Source of the DNA: Shewanella halotolerans
Lineage (GTDB): Bacteria; Pseudomonadota; Gammaproteobacteria; Enterobacterales; Shewanellaceae
Direction: 5' to 3'
DNA length: 64,000 nt
Assembly (NCBI RefSeq): GCF_019457535.1
Contig: NZ_CP080417.1
Span: forward strand, 4,030,001 to 4,094,000
Part shown: positions 1 through 8,164 of the stretch, in pieces
Position numbering within the stretch: position 1 is the first letter of the stretch
How the letters are laid out: each line of letters starts with the position of its first letter
Position numbers and translations under genes: made by a program
Notes under the pieces: model-generated
The model's input: the letters and a program-made list of their open reading frames with translations, nothing else
What the model was told of the DNA's origin: nothing
Database searches by the model: none

Positions 1-39
1 TTCGTCGCGGGTGATCAACGCCATCTCTTGAGTCAACAT
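1..39 (-). CDS. N-terminal fragment of an unrecognised gene (continues beyond window)
   Basis: Thirteen codons are visible, reading MLTQEMALITRDE, with the rest outside the window. The start is supported by a perfect Shine-Dalgarno AGGAGG (complement of about 45-51) five bases before the ATG. The fragment is too short to assign a family. It is transcribed away from the rest of the window, and its promoter must lie between 40 and about 120. The start is secure; the function is unknown. Confidence 0.55.
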   Translation of the reverse strand, partial: MLTQEMALITRDE

Positions 40-116
40 AGCAACCTCCTCCCCCTTGGTCGGTGATCGCCGTGAGTGTCGTGTCAGTGCGACTAAAAAT
101 TAACCAAGGAGCAATA

Positions 117-263
117 ATGATAAAGTGTAGCAGTTGTCAAAATTACTGCTCGAAACGCCATTATTGGATCGGCGATGCCATGCCAATCAAAATACCCGAT
201 CCTTCGCTTATTAGACCCAGAAAGATTCCCTTTTGTTGCAGCCATTTCATTAGAAAGTGTTAA
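117..263 (+). CDS. Possible small Cys-rich protein (48 aa)
   Basis: A short frame opens with ATG five bases after a perfect AAGGAG (106-111). It encodes 48 residues with five cysteines, starting MIKCSSCQNYCSKRHYW and ending CCSHFIRKC, with a net positive charge. The CxxC plus later CC pairs resemble small metal-binding or disulfide-rich peptides, but I recognise no family. Its 3' end overlaps the end of the convergent patatin-like gene by 14 bases. The ribosome binding site is the main support; a chance frame in an intergenic region cannot be excluded. Confidence 0.3.
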   Translation: MIKCSSCQNYCSKRHYWIGDAMPIKIPDPSLIRPRKIPFCCSHFIRKC

Positions 264-1305
264 TGTGACGCATAATATCGCCACTTTTTAATACTTTATC
301 TAAGTCGTCTGCCAACACCTCACTCATCTGCACCGCCTGTCGCCAATAGCGTATCCGCTCCTCGGTATTGAGGCGGCTAAAGTCGTTTCGGTCCGGCAGC
401 TTGCCATAGGGAAGTTGGTTTAAATACGACTCGCTTGGAGCCAAAATCAGGGCGTTGTCATAGTTATGTTTGGCCCGCCGCCAGGGCAAGGACTTGTCGA
501 ACCAGCCGGGCAGAATCTTGCTGTAGAAGTGGGGATACAGGGTCAATCCAGGCGCGTGGGCCAGCGGCAGATCGAAGTGATAGTCTGTGATGCCACCGTC
601 GTAATAGTGGCCGGCAGGAGCCCCTTCGATGCGCTCAACAGGTGCCAGCACCCAGGGGATAGAGCCGGTCGCCAGCAGAACCTGGGCAATATTTTCCCCG
701 GTCAGGGCCAGGTGACGACCCGGCAGATCCTTTAACTCATTAAAGGGCGAGGCGACGCCGCCGCTGCCAAACAGGTAACGCTCGAAGTGCCATCCCAGGG
801 TGCGGCGACTTAGCAGATTAGTGACCGCCGTGGTGGCAAGACCGGCGCCAAGTGCGGCTCTATGGGACAAACGGTTGAGATGACGGCCACGACAGGCGAT
901 GAAATGGCTCTTGATCACAGGATTGCCGACGATATCCGCCCCCTGCTGCGCCCCCAATATGCCAGAGACGATACCGGCTACCTTATGCGATACCTCGCTC
1001 GCCGTAGGCTTGGTCTCGTAACGCTGGCCAATATACTCCCGCTCCAACCGCTCATAGGCCGCCAGTGGGTCTTGCTGTGCCAAACAGGCCAGACGCCAGG
1101 CGCCGGATGAGGCCCCCAGGGTATAGAGCGGCGTCTGTCTCGCCTTGAAGAAGGTGCCAAACAGATACTTATCCAGCGCGGCTATGCCAAGCCATTTGGG
1201 CCCACCCGACGCCGCCAACACCTGAGTAAAAAGCTCGGGTTTTAGCCCCTGCTCGGCGATCTGTTTGTAGGCGGTCGGCCCGGCAAGAAAACGTAACTTA
1301 AGCAC
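250..1305 (-). CDS. Patatin-like phospholipase family protein
   Basis: The 351-residue protein has the hallmarks of patatin-fold Ser/Asp lipases: a glycine-rich oxyanion loop near residues 32-37 (ASGGPKW), the nucleophile elbow GASSG with Ser66 as the likely catalytic residue, and a DGG motif near residue 238 (YYDGGITD) carrying the dyad aspartate. Family members hydrolyse phospholipids or other acyl esters. No signal peptide is visible, so it is probably cytoplasmic or peripherally membrane bound. It is a lone gene with no partner in an operon. The family call is strong; the substrate is unknown. Confidence 0.8.
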   Translation of the reverse strand: MLKLRFLAGPTAYKQIAEQGLKPELFTQVLAASGGPKWLGIAALDKYLFGTFFKARQTPLYTLGASSGAWRLACLAQQDPLAAYERLEREYIGQRYETKPTASEVSHKVAGIVSGILGAQQGADIVGNPVIKSHFIACRGRHLNRLSHRAALGAGLATTAVTNLLSRRTLGWHFERYLFGSGGVASPFNELKDLPGRHLALTGENIAQVLLATGSIPWVLAPVERIEGAPAGHYYDGGITDYHFDLPLAHAPGLTLYPHFYSKILPGWFDKSLPWRRAKHNYDNALILAPSESYLNQLPYGKLPDRNDFSRLNTEERIRYWRQAVQMSEVLADDLDKVLKSGDIMRHINTF

Positions 1306-1422
1306 CTAACTCGGCTCCCTGAATTTATCTGTGTGCATGGCTTAAGCCATTCTATAAGAATTGCACTAAACTTGTCAGCGCGATTAAAATAGGCCGGTGG
1401 CAGGAGGTCACTGAGGATCAAA

Positions 1423-1863
1423 ATGGACGACACGCTAACAATTAAGCCCTATCAAACACTCGCCTACGTCATCATCACGTTGACGGCCAGCCTGTTTATC
1501 ATAAAGCAGCTTTTCCTGAGCGCCTTCGATGACCAATGGTGCCTCTTTATGGGCTACTGCCTGGCAATGCTCATCTGGGCTGGCGCATTACTGAAACAAG
1601 AGATCGTTTTTACCCCGCGGGCGATCGCCTTTATCAATATCCCCCTCACAGGTAGGACAGACCTTGGCAAGGAGACCCAGATCGCCTATAGAGATATTAC
1701 TGGTTGCCACCTAATGCCCGCCGGATTGGAGATAGCGACAGACACAGAAGTTATCAAGGTTAACCTCAGACTCAACGACAGGCTCATCTCCCGCATCAGC
1801 GATAGTTTCGAGCGCCACGGCCTGCAAGCTACCCGAGAGACTGAGCAGAAAAACCTGGCCTAA
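1423..1863 (+). CDS. Hypothetical inner-membrane protein with two N-terminal TM segments
   Basis: The 146-residue protein has two hydrophobic helices (about residues 13-32 and 40-55) followed by a soluble region of about 85 residues. The soluble part is a run of short beta-like segments resembling the PH-like domains of small bacterial membrane proteins, but I cannot name a family. The ATG follows GAGG by six bases. It lies 28 bases upstream of the DUF3080 lipoprotein gene on the same strand, so the two are probably cotranscribed. Function is unknown. Confidence 0.6.
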   Translation: MDDTLTIKPYQTLAYVIITLTASLFIIKQLFLSAFDDQWCLFMGYCLAMLIWAGALLKQEIVFTPRAIAFINIPLTGRTDLGKETQIAYRDITGCHLMPAGLEIATDTEVIKVNLRLNDRLISRISDSFERHGLQATRETEQKNLA

Positions 1864-1891
1864 ATTCACCCCATTCTCGGAAGGAGTCAAC

Positions 1892-2950
1892 TTGCCACAG
1901 ACTCACGTCAGACTAACGACCAAGGGCCTGCTGATGCTCTGTTTCTTGCTCTGTCTCTTACTCTGGCTGCCTGGCTGTCAGCGCGCCAAGGATGTGGATT
2001 ATCTCTGGCAGAACTACAGCCAGCGACTGGCCCATGTGATAGACCAGCCCTACTCGCCCCCGGAATTTAAGCCCATGCAGCTCGGCAAGGCCGATAGACA
2101 AGAACAGGCCTCTCTCACCATCTCGATTCTCGACACCCTGTCTCTGGGCCATTGCCCCCTGGGCCGCCTCATCGCCGACCATAACAGCACCCTGGGCAAG
2201 GTGGCACCGCCCAGTCAACAACTCATCTATCAGATAAGCTTTATTCAGCTGGCGCCCGCCTGTATCGACACCTTGGATGAGGGGGAGCTTAAGAACAAGC
2301 TGACACAGGCACTCCAGCAGAAACAAGCTCATGCGATGTCCTACTTTAATCGGGTGCTCACCAGAGACAAGAGCTTCACCAAGAGCCTGTTTATCGGCTA
2401 CGACTCCCTGGTACTCGATGAGATGCGCGCCGGTCGCTTCGAGCTGGAATCGGCAATCGGCCAACTGCTGAGCATCAAAGATCACATCAAGCAGCGCCAG
2501 TGGCAGCAGATAGACACGGCCCAGATAGAGCCCGCCCTCGCTCTCATGGCACACCAAACATTGCTGCAGAGATACCTGAGATCCCTCGCCTACAGTCAGG
2601 CGCAGCTCATTGCCCTCAACGACTATCTGCAGCTACATAGCGCATCGGTCGCCTGTCGACCCAATCATGCCAACCGCAAACAGGAGATACTGCAGAATGT
2701 ATTTCATAAATACTACCTGGCCCAGACTCAGGCCTATCTGTCACAGCTCAATCAGCTGCATTATCGCCTGAGTGAACCGCTACTCGCCCTCTTTGCCGGC
2801 AGTAACCATCAGGCCTTCATCGAGCACTACTTCGGCGAGCAACCAGGGGCCCTGCCGGAGCAGCTAAAATCCCAGATGCGCAGACACGTCAAGTGGTGGC
2901 AGGTCTTCAGGGAGAGCTGCAATATTGCCCCGCCTAGCTCCTCCACCTAA
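1892..2950 (+). CDS. DUF3080 family lipoprotein
   Basis: The 352-residue protein starts with a signal peptide ending in a lipobox (LWLPGC, Cys29), so it should be a lipoprotein. The body matches what I know of DUF3080 proteins of Shewanella and Vibrio: mainly helical, with YLWQNYSQRLAHV just after the lipidation site. The TTG start is preferred because AAGGAG (1881-1886) lies five bases ahead; an in-frame ATG at 1934 would keep the signal peptide but lacks such a site. No enzymatic motif is visible and the role is unknown. It follows a small membrane protein gene in the same orientation. Confidence 0.7.
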   Translation: MPQTHVRLTTKGLLMLCFLLCLLLWLPGCQRAKDVDYLWQNYSQRLAHVIDQPYSPPEFKPMQLGKADRQEQASLTISILDTLSLGHCPLGRLIADHNSTLGKVAPPSQQLIYQISFIQLAPACIDTLDEGELKNKLTQALQQKQAHAMSYFNRVLTRDKSFTKSLFIGYDSLVLDEMRAGRFELESAIGQLLSIKDHIKQRQWQQIDTAQIEPALALMAHQTLLQRYLRSLAYSQAQLIALNDYLQLHSASVACRPNHANRKQEILQNVFHKYYLAQTQAYLSQLNQLHYRLSEPLLALFAGSNHQAFIEHYFGEQPGALPEQLKSQMRRHVKWWQVFRESCNIAPPSSST

Positions 2951-3039
2951 CCGCTAGATAAGCTGCTACACCTGAGGCTATCTTGCCGACCAAAAAGCCT
3001 GCTACACTATCGGCTCTTTACAAGCCCGAGCCTCCAATC

Positions 3040-3501
3040 ATGATCTTAGACACCTTAGAAAACCTGGCACACTACACCCACCTGGGACCACGCATTGCCA
3101 AGGCACTGCAGCACCTCAAAGAGACAGATTTCACTCAGCTACCGGTGGGAAACTACGAGCTGGAGGGCAAAGATATCTTTGTCATCGTCAACGATTATGA
3201 GACCAAGCCCAGAGAGGTCGAGCCCTTCGAGGTGCATCGCAAATATATCGACGTTCAGTATGTGGTGAGCGGCGAAGAGGAATTTGGCTATCTGCCCCTG
3301 GCAGACCAGACCCCATCCAAGCCCTACTACGACAAACACGACTACGCCGAATTTGACTATGAGTCGAACAAGGCGCGCGCCGCCTTTATTCCCTTCAAGG
3401 CCGGCATGTTTGCCCTCTTCTTTCCCCAGGACATGCATATGCCGGGCGTGTCGGCGACGCCGCAGAAGGTGCGCAAGGTAGTCATCAAGGTGAAAATTTA
3501 G
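3040..3501 (+). CDS. YhcH/YjgK/YiaL family protein (DUF386)
   Basis: From the ATG at 3040 the product has 153 residues, the usual length for this family. Recognisable segments are GNYELEGKDIFVIVNDYETK and EVHRKYIDVQYVVSGEE, with the conserved His and Glu of the cupin-like fold, and a C-terminal PQDMHMPG carrying metal-ligand-type histidines. Relatives include EbgC and YiaL and are linked to sugar or sialic acid metabolism, but no sugar genes lie nearby. An upstream in-frame TTG at 2983 would add 19 residues outside the family alignment and is not preferred. A terminator follows at 3527. Confidence 0.8.
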   Translation: MILDTLENLAHYTHLGPRIAKALQHLKETDFTQLPVGNYELEGKDIFVIVNDYETKPREVEPFEVHRKYIDVQYVVSGEEEFGYLPLADQTPSKPYYDKHDYAEFDYESNKARAAFIPFKAGMFALFFPQDMHMPGVSATPQKVRKVVIKVKI

Positions 3502-3526
3502 AGTCTGTTGGCCTTTACTGTTTGTG

Positions 3527-3556
3527 AACGCCCGCGCCTGTCGCGGGCGTTTTGCC
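3527..3556 (+). terminator. Rho-independent terminator after the YhcH-family gene
   Basis: A perfect 10-bp stem (AACGCCCGCG / CGCGGGCGTT) with a five-base loop is followed by TTGCC. The T-run is short but the stem is very GC-rich. Confidence 0.65.
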
Positions 3557-3865
3557 TTATCGCACTCACACCTCATACCTATCTGATACAAAATGTTACC
3601 CGGGCTTATCCTCGCCCGCCATAGCCATATTCCGATGCTCCCTCCACTCACATAGCCTCTGATGCCGCTTCTCTTATGCGGCTATCTCCGAATTCTCAGA
3701 CTTAGCCACTTGTACAAACCCCACTTAAAAATGCCTGTTTGACGCCAAAAACATGATCTTGATCAATACTCACAAGCTGCTAATATAGCCACATCGAATT
3801 ACATATACCATTTTGTTATATGGGAATTTTTTCTAATAATAAAAACAGCAAGAAGCGAGTATCCC
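3557..3865. other. Intergenic region before the sulfur fusion gene
   Basis: This stretch holds no convincing reading frame. It becomes AT-rich from about 3720 and contains an FNR-like box at 3753-3766. An A/T-rich leader runs up to the ATG at 3866, so the promoter of the fusion gene is probably here. Confidence 0.5.
3753..3766 (+). promoter_or_regulatory. FNR/EtrA-like box upstream of the sulfur fusion gene
   Basis: ATGATCTTGATCAA matches the FNR consensus TTGAT-N4-ATCAA at nine of ten positions. It lies about 100 bases before the start codon, in a plausible activator position. The match is seen directly; regulation by the Shewanella FNR homologue EtrA is inferred. Confidence 0.45.
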
Positions 3866-6145
3866 ATGCACCACACATCCCCGCTTAGCCAGATATACCT
3901 AGACGCCAACGCGACAACCCCGGTACTGCCTCAGGCAGCCAAGGCGGCACTGGGCGCCATGGAAGACCTTTTCGGTAACCCCTCGAGCAGCCATATCACG
4001 GGCCTGAAAGCCAAGAGCCTGATGGAGCAGACCCGCCTGCGCGCCAAGCAGATCCTGGCAAGCGGCCAGGGCAATATTATCTTTACCAGCGGCGCCACCG
4101 AAGGCATACAGACCGCCATTCTCTCCGCCCTCATCAAGGCCAAGGCTAGCCTGGATCCCAACAAGCAATACAGCCTGCTCTATGGCGCGACCGAACATAA
4201 GGCGGTGCCCAACTCATTGGCCCACTGGAATCAACTATTAGAGATAGGCGCCGAGCTCAAGGCGATTCCCGTCGATGACAAGGGTGTACTGGATCTCGAC
4301 TTCATCGCCAGAGAGGTGCCCAACGCCCTAATGATCTGCACCATGGCGGTCAATAACGAAACCGGCGTCTATCAAGATCTTAAGGCACTCGATACCTGCA
4401 TTCGTGATCACAATCCTGAGGTGTTCTGGATGGTGGATTGCGTCCAGGCCCTGGGCAAACGCCCATTGGCCCTGGCGCAGACCAGCATAGACTACGCGCC
4501 ATTCAGCGGTCATAAGCTGTATGCCCCCAAGGGGATCGGCTTCGTCTATATTCGTGATGGTGCCCCCTTCACTCCCTTCATCGCAGGCGGTGGTCAGGAA
4601 GGCGGACTGCGCTCGGGCACAGAGAACCTGCCGGGCATGGCCGCCCTTAATCAGGTGTTCGCCATGCTGCTAGCCGAGCAAAACAGCGCCTTCCATAGCC
4701 TGTCTACCCTCATAAATTACCGTGAGCAGCTGGCCCAGGCATTGAAGCGCGCCTTCCCGACCCTGGTGTTTAATCACAGCTTCGACAACAGCGTGCCCAC
4801 CACCCTGAACTTTGCCGTGCCAGGTTTTAGCAGCAAGGAGATCATGGATCTCTTCGACGCCGCCAATATCCGCGTCAGCTCAGGTTCGGCCTGTAGCTCT
4901 AAAGTCACCCGCAGCTTCGTGCTCGATGCCATGGGCCTCCTGGCCTGGCAGAGCGAGTCGGCCATTCGCCTCTCCTTCGGTCCGGCCATGACCCAGGCTG
5001 AGGTCGATCAGGCCTGCGAGCGCATCCAGTCTGCCGCTAACGCCTTGGGCAACAGCTGCCTGACCCTGAGCGCAGACGATGCCACAACAGATAAAAAACC
5101 GCTTAACGGCTTAGTACAGCTCAAGTCTGGCTCCAGCTGCAGCTGGATCTATGCCGACCAGGAGAGTAAACAGGCGGTGGTTATCGATCCCCTGCCGGAA
5201 CTCGATCAGCGTATCGATACCCTGCTGCAGTGCCAGCAGCTAGAGCCTATCGCCTTCATCGACACCCATGGCCACGCCGATCATGTCTCGGGCCGTGTGG
5301 CATTAGCCGCCCGTTATCTGCCACAGCAGACGAGCGATCATCTGGGCTGGCCTGAGGATCACCAGATCACCGAGATAGGCGCCAGACCGGCGCAGACAAT
5401 CTCCCTAGGTCAGTACTCTCTGGTGAAGCTCGCCACCCCGGGCCACACCAACGACAGCATCAGCCTGCTGCTATGCTCGCCCCAAGGCGAGGTGATCTAC
5501 GGCTTCTGTGGCGACCTCGTCTTGATGGGCAGCCTGGGCCGCACCAACTTCGACAGCAGCTGTGCCAAGCAGATGTACAACAGCCTCAAGCTGCTACACA
5601 GCCTGATTGGTAACGATACCCTGCTCTGCCCGAGCCATGACTACAACAATGAATTCACTACCAGCTTCGCCGCCGAGTTCAGGGGCAATCCGCTGCTGAA
5701 CGAGGTGATCAACGGCACCATCTCTATGGCACAGTTCGAGCAGCAGAAGGCGAGACTGGATACCCATCTCAAGGATGAAGCCGGCAGCGAGATCATCTGC
5801 GGCGCCTATACTGGCGGTTGCAGCAAGGCCAAGGTGAAAGAGTATGACAGCCAGTCGCTCCAGCTACAGCTGGGTCAGTCGCCGCAGCTTAAGTTACTGG
5901 ATATTCGCGAGCCCCACGAATACGCCCTGCAGCATGAGCTGGGCACCCTGGGTGAGCAGACAATCAACGTGCCTATGACCAGGCTGGTGCAGTTCGTGCA
6001 GGAACATAAGCAGGAGAGTGACGCCGAATGGGTGCTGGTCTGCCGCAGCGGCAGCCGCTCACTGGTGGCAGCCCAGGCACTGCACAGACTCGGCTTTAAC
6101 AAGATAGCCCACCTCAAAGGCGGCTACGCGCTGAGTGACAGTTAA
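3866..6145 (+). CDS. Trifunctional fusion: cysteine desulfurase, MBL-fold persulfide dioxygenase-like domain, rhodanese
   Basis: The 759-residue protein joins three sulfur-handling domains. Residues 10-395 form a class V aminotransferase of the NifS/IscS type: YLDANATTP at the start, the PLP lysine K217 in SGHKLYAPKG, and a catalytic cysteine C343 in SSGSACSS. Residues 405-650 form a metallo-beta-lactamase fold with the metal motif H468-G-H470-A-D472-H473 followed by VSGR, as in ETHE1-like persulfide dioxygenases. Residues 655-759 form a rhodanese domain with active cysteine C726 in CRSGSRS. All key residues are present, so each domain could be active. A logical path is cysteine sulfur to persulfide, then oxidation or transfer to another acceptor. 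It is a single gene between an FNR-like box and a terminator. There is no signal peptide, so it is cytoplasmic. The combined function is inferred. Confidence 0.85.
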   Translation: MHHTSPLSQIYLDANATTPVLPQAAKAALGAMEDLFGNPSSSHITGLKAKSLMEQTRLRAKQILASGQGNIIFTSGATEGIQTAILSALIKAKASLDPNKQYSLLYGATEHKAVPNSLAHWNQLLEIGAELKAIPVDDKGVLDLDFIAREVPNALMICTMAVNNETGVYQDLKALDTCIRDHNPEVFWMVDCVQALGKRPLALAQTSIDYAPFSGHKLYAPKGIGFVYIRDGAPFTPFIAGGGQEGGLRSGTENLPGMAALNQVFAMLLAEQNSAFHSLSTLINYREQLAQALKRAFPTLVFNHSFDNSVPTTLNFAVPGFSSKEIMDLFDAANIRVSSGSACSSKVTRSFVLDAMGLLAWQSESAIRLSFGPAMTQAEVDQACERIQSAANALGNSCLTLSADDATTDKKPLNGLVQLKSGSSCSWIYADQESKQAVVIDPLPELDQRIDTLLQCQQLEPIAFIDTHGHADHVSGRVALAARYLPQQTSDHLGWPEDHQITEIGARPAQTISLGQYSLVKLATPGHTNDSISLLLCSPQGEVIYGFCGDLVLMGSLGRTNFDSSCAKQMYNSLKLLHSLIGNDTLLCPSHDYNNEFTTSFAAEFRGNPLLNEVINGTISMAQFEQQKARLDTHLKDEAGSEIICGAYTGGCSKAKVKEYDSQSLQLQLGQSPQLKLLDIREPHEYALQHELGTLGEQTINVPMTRLVQFVQEHKQESDAEWVLVCRSGSRSLVAAQALHRLGFNKIAHLKGGYALSDS

Positions 6146-6176
6146 GGTTGGCTATTACCCCTCAGCTGATCGGCAC

Positions 6177-6210
6177 AAAAAAACCGCATCAAATGATGCG
6201 GTTTTTTTTA
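6177..6210. terminator. Bidirectional terminator between fusion gene and porin gene
   Basis: AAAAACCGCATC and GATGCGGTTTTT form a stem around AAAT, flanked by A-run and T-run, so it can stop both converging transcripts. Confidence 0.85.
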
Positions 6211-6228
6211 TTGGCTTACACTAGACCA

Positions 6229-7452
6229 CTAGAAGTAGTAGCCGAAGTTGATGTTAAAGCGCTTGTTGGTACCGCCATCGCCCACCATAGAGCCGCCGAT
6301 GAAGGGCTGGTTCTCGGCCACCACGAAGTCGAAATAGGTATAGAGGCCACCTGCGGTGACCGCCACCCCAGTCACATTCATGAAGGTGTCTTTCTGCCCG
6401 CCAGGCTTGTCGGTAACAAGCGAGTAGTCGTTATAGAAGGTCAGATTTGACACAGGCCCCCAGGCCACCGGCAGGCTATAGGCTATGTCGGCCACATAAC
6501 TGGTCGCCTCGGCGGGGATCGAGTCATAGAAGGCATAGGCCGCCACCACCATGCGCTCCACATCCATGCCATCGACATCATATTTGTAGTCGGTGAGCTG
6601 CAACTTGAGGTTCCAGCGATCGTAATTGACCACGCCGTGCAGCGCCGCCGCGACCTGGTCGCCATCCGTGCCGTTCTCGATCTCCAGCTGACCCAACTGG
6701 CCCGATACACCCAGCTCCAGACTCACCTCATCAAACACGAAATTATGACTGTAGCGGGCATTGAAGGTGTTCTTCTCACCGGCGGCATAGCCAGCCGTAG
6801 GCGCATCATAGATCCCCTCACCAGGCAGACGAACGCCGACCACGTCATAGGCGTATCTATGGGTGCGGTCCGACACATAACCGTCCAGGCCACCCTGCTC
6901 GTCATTCTTGTAGAAGGCGAGATCCAGTCGGTTAGCGTCACTCTTATAGGTGTAGTTCAGACCCAAGTCGTAGTCGTCTTCCAGGCCGAGATAGAAGTTT
7001 GAGCTAAAGAAGTAGTTGTTCGAGGCGTAGGTCAGGATACCGAAAGGCACCTGGGTTACCCCTATCTTACCCTGCTGCTCATCGTCGAAGTTGTAACCCA
7101 CCCAGGCGTGATGGATCACATTCATATACTCGAACCAACGGTACTGGGCAGAGAAGATAACGTCATCCAGATTACCGTTCACATCGATACGAAATAGGTC
7201 GAAGTCGAAGTCGCCACCGCGATCGGCGTTGGCATCGGAATAGTCCTCATAGGAATACTGGAAACGGGCCGCGCCGCCAAACTTGATCGACTTGTCCATC
7301 TCCTTTGCTTCGGGTGCCTGCTCCTTTTCGGCCTCCAGCTGCTCGATGCGCGCCTTGAGCGCCTTAAGCTCCTCATCTACCGTGGTGGCACCTGCGTTAG
7401 CGCTCAGGGCTAGCGCAATACAACTGGCTGCAAGTGTATAGCGAATCATCAT
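6229..7452 (-). CDS. Outer-membrane porin-like beta-barrel protein
   Basis: The 407-residue protein has a signal peptide (cleavage likely after ALSANAGA), a short Glu/Lys-rich coiled coil (residues 28-52, VDEELKALKARIEQLEAEKE) and a body of alternating aromatic/polar strands. It ends in NINFGYYF, the terminal aromatic signature for BamA-dependent insertion. The N-terminal coiled coil followed by a barrel is common in trimeric Shewanella porins of the phosphate/carbohydrate-selective type. Substrate specificity cannot be read from the sequence. It converges with the sulfur fusion gene and has a 712-base upstream region. Confidence 0.75.
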   Translation of the reverse strand: MMIRYTLAASCIALALSANAGATTVDEELKALKARIEQLEAEKEQAPEAKEMDKSIKFGGAARFQYSYEDYSDANADRGGDFDFDLFRIDVNGNLDDVIFSAQYRWFEYMNVIHHAWVGYNFDDEQQGKIGVTQVPFGILTYASNNYFFSSNFYLGLEDDYDLGLNYTYKSDANRLDLAFYKNDEQGGLDGYVSDRTHRYAYDVVGVRLPGEGIYDAPTAGYAAGEKNTFNARYSHNFVFDEVSLELGVSGQLGQLEIENGTDGDQVAAALHGVVNYDRWNLKLQLTDYKYDVDGMDVERMVVAAYAFYDSIPAEATSYVADIAYSLPVAWGPVSNLTFYNDYSLVTDKPGGQKDTFMNVTGVAVTAGGLYTYFDFVVAENQPFIGGSMVGDGGTNKRFNINFGYYF

Positions 7453-8164
7453 TCATCCTCTTTGATTTATTTAGTTTTCTGCTTTCAAGCTGCCATCAAC
7501 ATCATGAGTATAGAAACCAGGGAACAGTTAGTACAAAGACCCCCAGAGAATTCAGTTCAACGTAAGTATTCACCATAGAGATAAATCCTCACAGGCTTAG
7601 CCGAGCGAGCATAAACATCGAACTATAATAGTTAGTAACCTAATCATGAAAAATTATTAGTATTATTGTTGGCGACAGCCCAGATATGACCCAAGCCTAA
7701 AAAAACCGAATCAAACCTACGCATTAGTCGCTAAAACTTAACACATTTCACTTGAAACTTACAGGAAGGAAAGATTTTATAAGAGTTAGGCGCCAATAAA
7801 ACCTCTAGCCATTAGTTACACATCAAATCAAATTGGCATTAAAGGCTCATGATAATGCCTAGATTAATGGTTTCTTGACGACTGGAGATTGTCCCACGAA
7901 GGGCATGTAGATAAAGAAAGCTGTGTGCCGTCCAATAGCAAAATGTACAAACAAAAAAGCGCGGCGTCCTGCCGCGCGTGCTCGCTAAAGGGCACTCCCC
8001 TTTGCAGCCTCTCCCCACAGGTTAGGAATAGCGAGAGACAGAAAAGAAGACTTCTTGTGCCCTAGAGCGTCACCAAGGAGACGCAACTGCGATGGCAAAC
8101 TGAAAACATCGCGGCCTCCGGCCGTCCCAGGCCCCATCGAATCACTTGGTCTTGGTGCAACAAA
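7453..8164. other. Long intergenic region between porin and RND operon
   Basis: About 700 bases without a credible coding frame. The porin promoter must lie in its left, AT-rich part (7453-7860). The right part carries a hairpin with T-run for the RND operon transcript (7953-7977). I see no insertion sequence or tRNA. A further GC-rich stretch at 8100-8140 has no clear structure. Confidence 0.5.
7953..7977 (-). terminator. Terminator for the RND efflux operon
   Basis: On the minus strand GCGCGGC-AGGAC-GCCGCGC is followed by TTTTTTG. It lies about 190 bases after the last gene of the operon. Confidence 0.7.

Noticed and set aside
1958..2557. 199-codon frame on the minus strand
   Set aside because: Lies wholly antisense to the DUF3080 lipoprotein gene, with no ribosome binding site or family resemblance.
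2983..3039. TTG extension of the YhcH-family gene
   Set aside because: The extension is outside the family alignment; ATG at 3040 gives the expected length.
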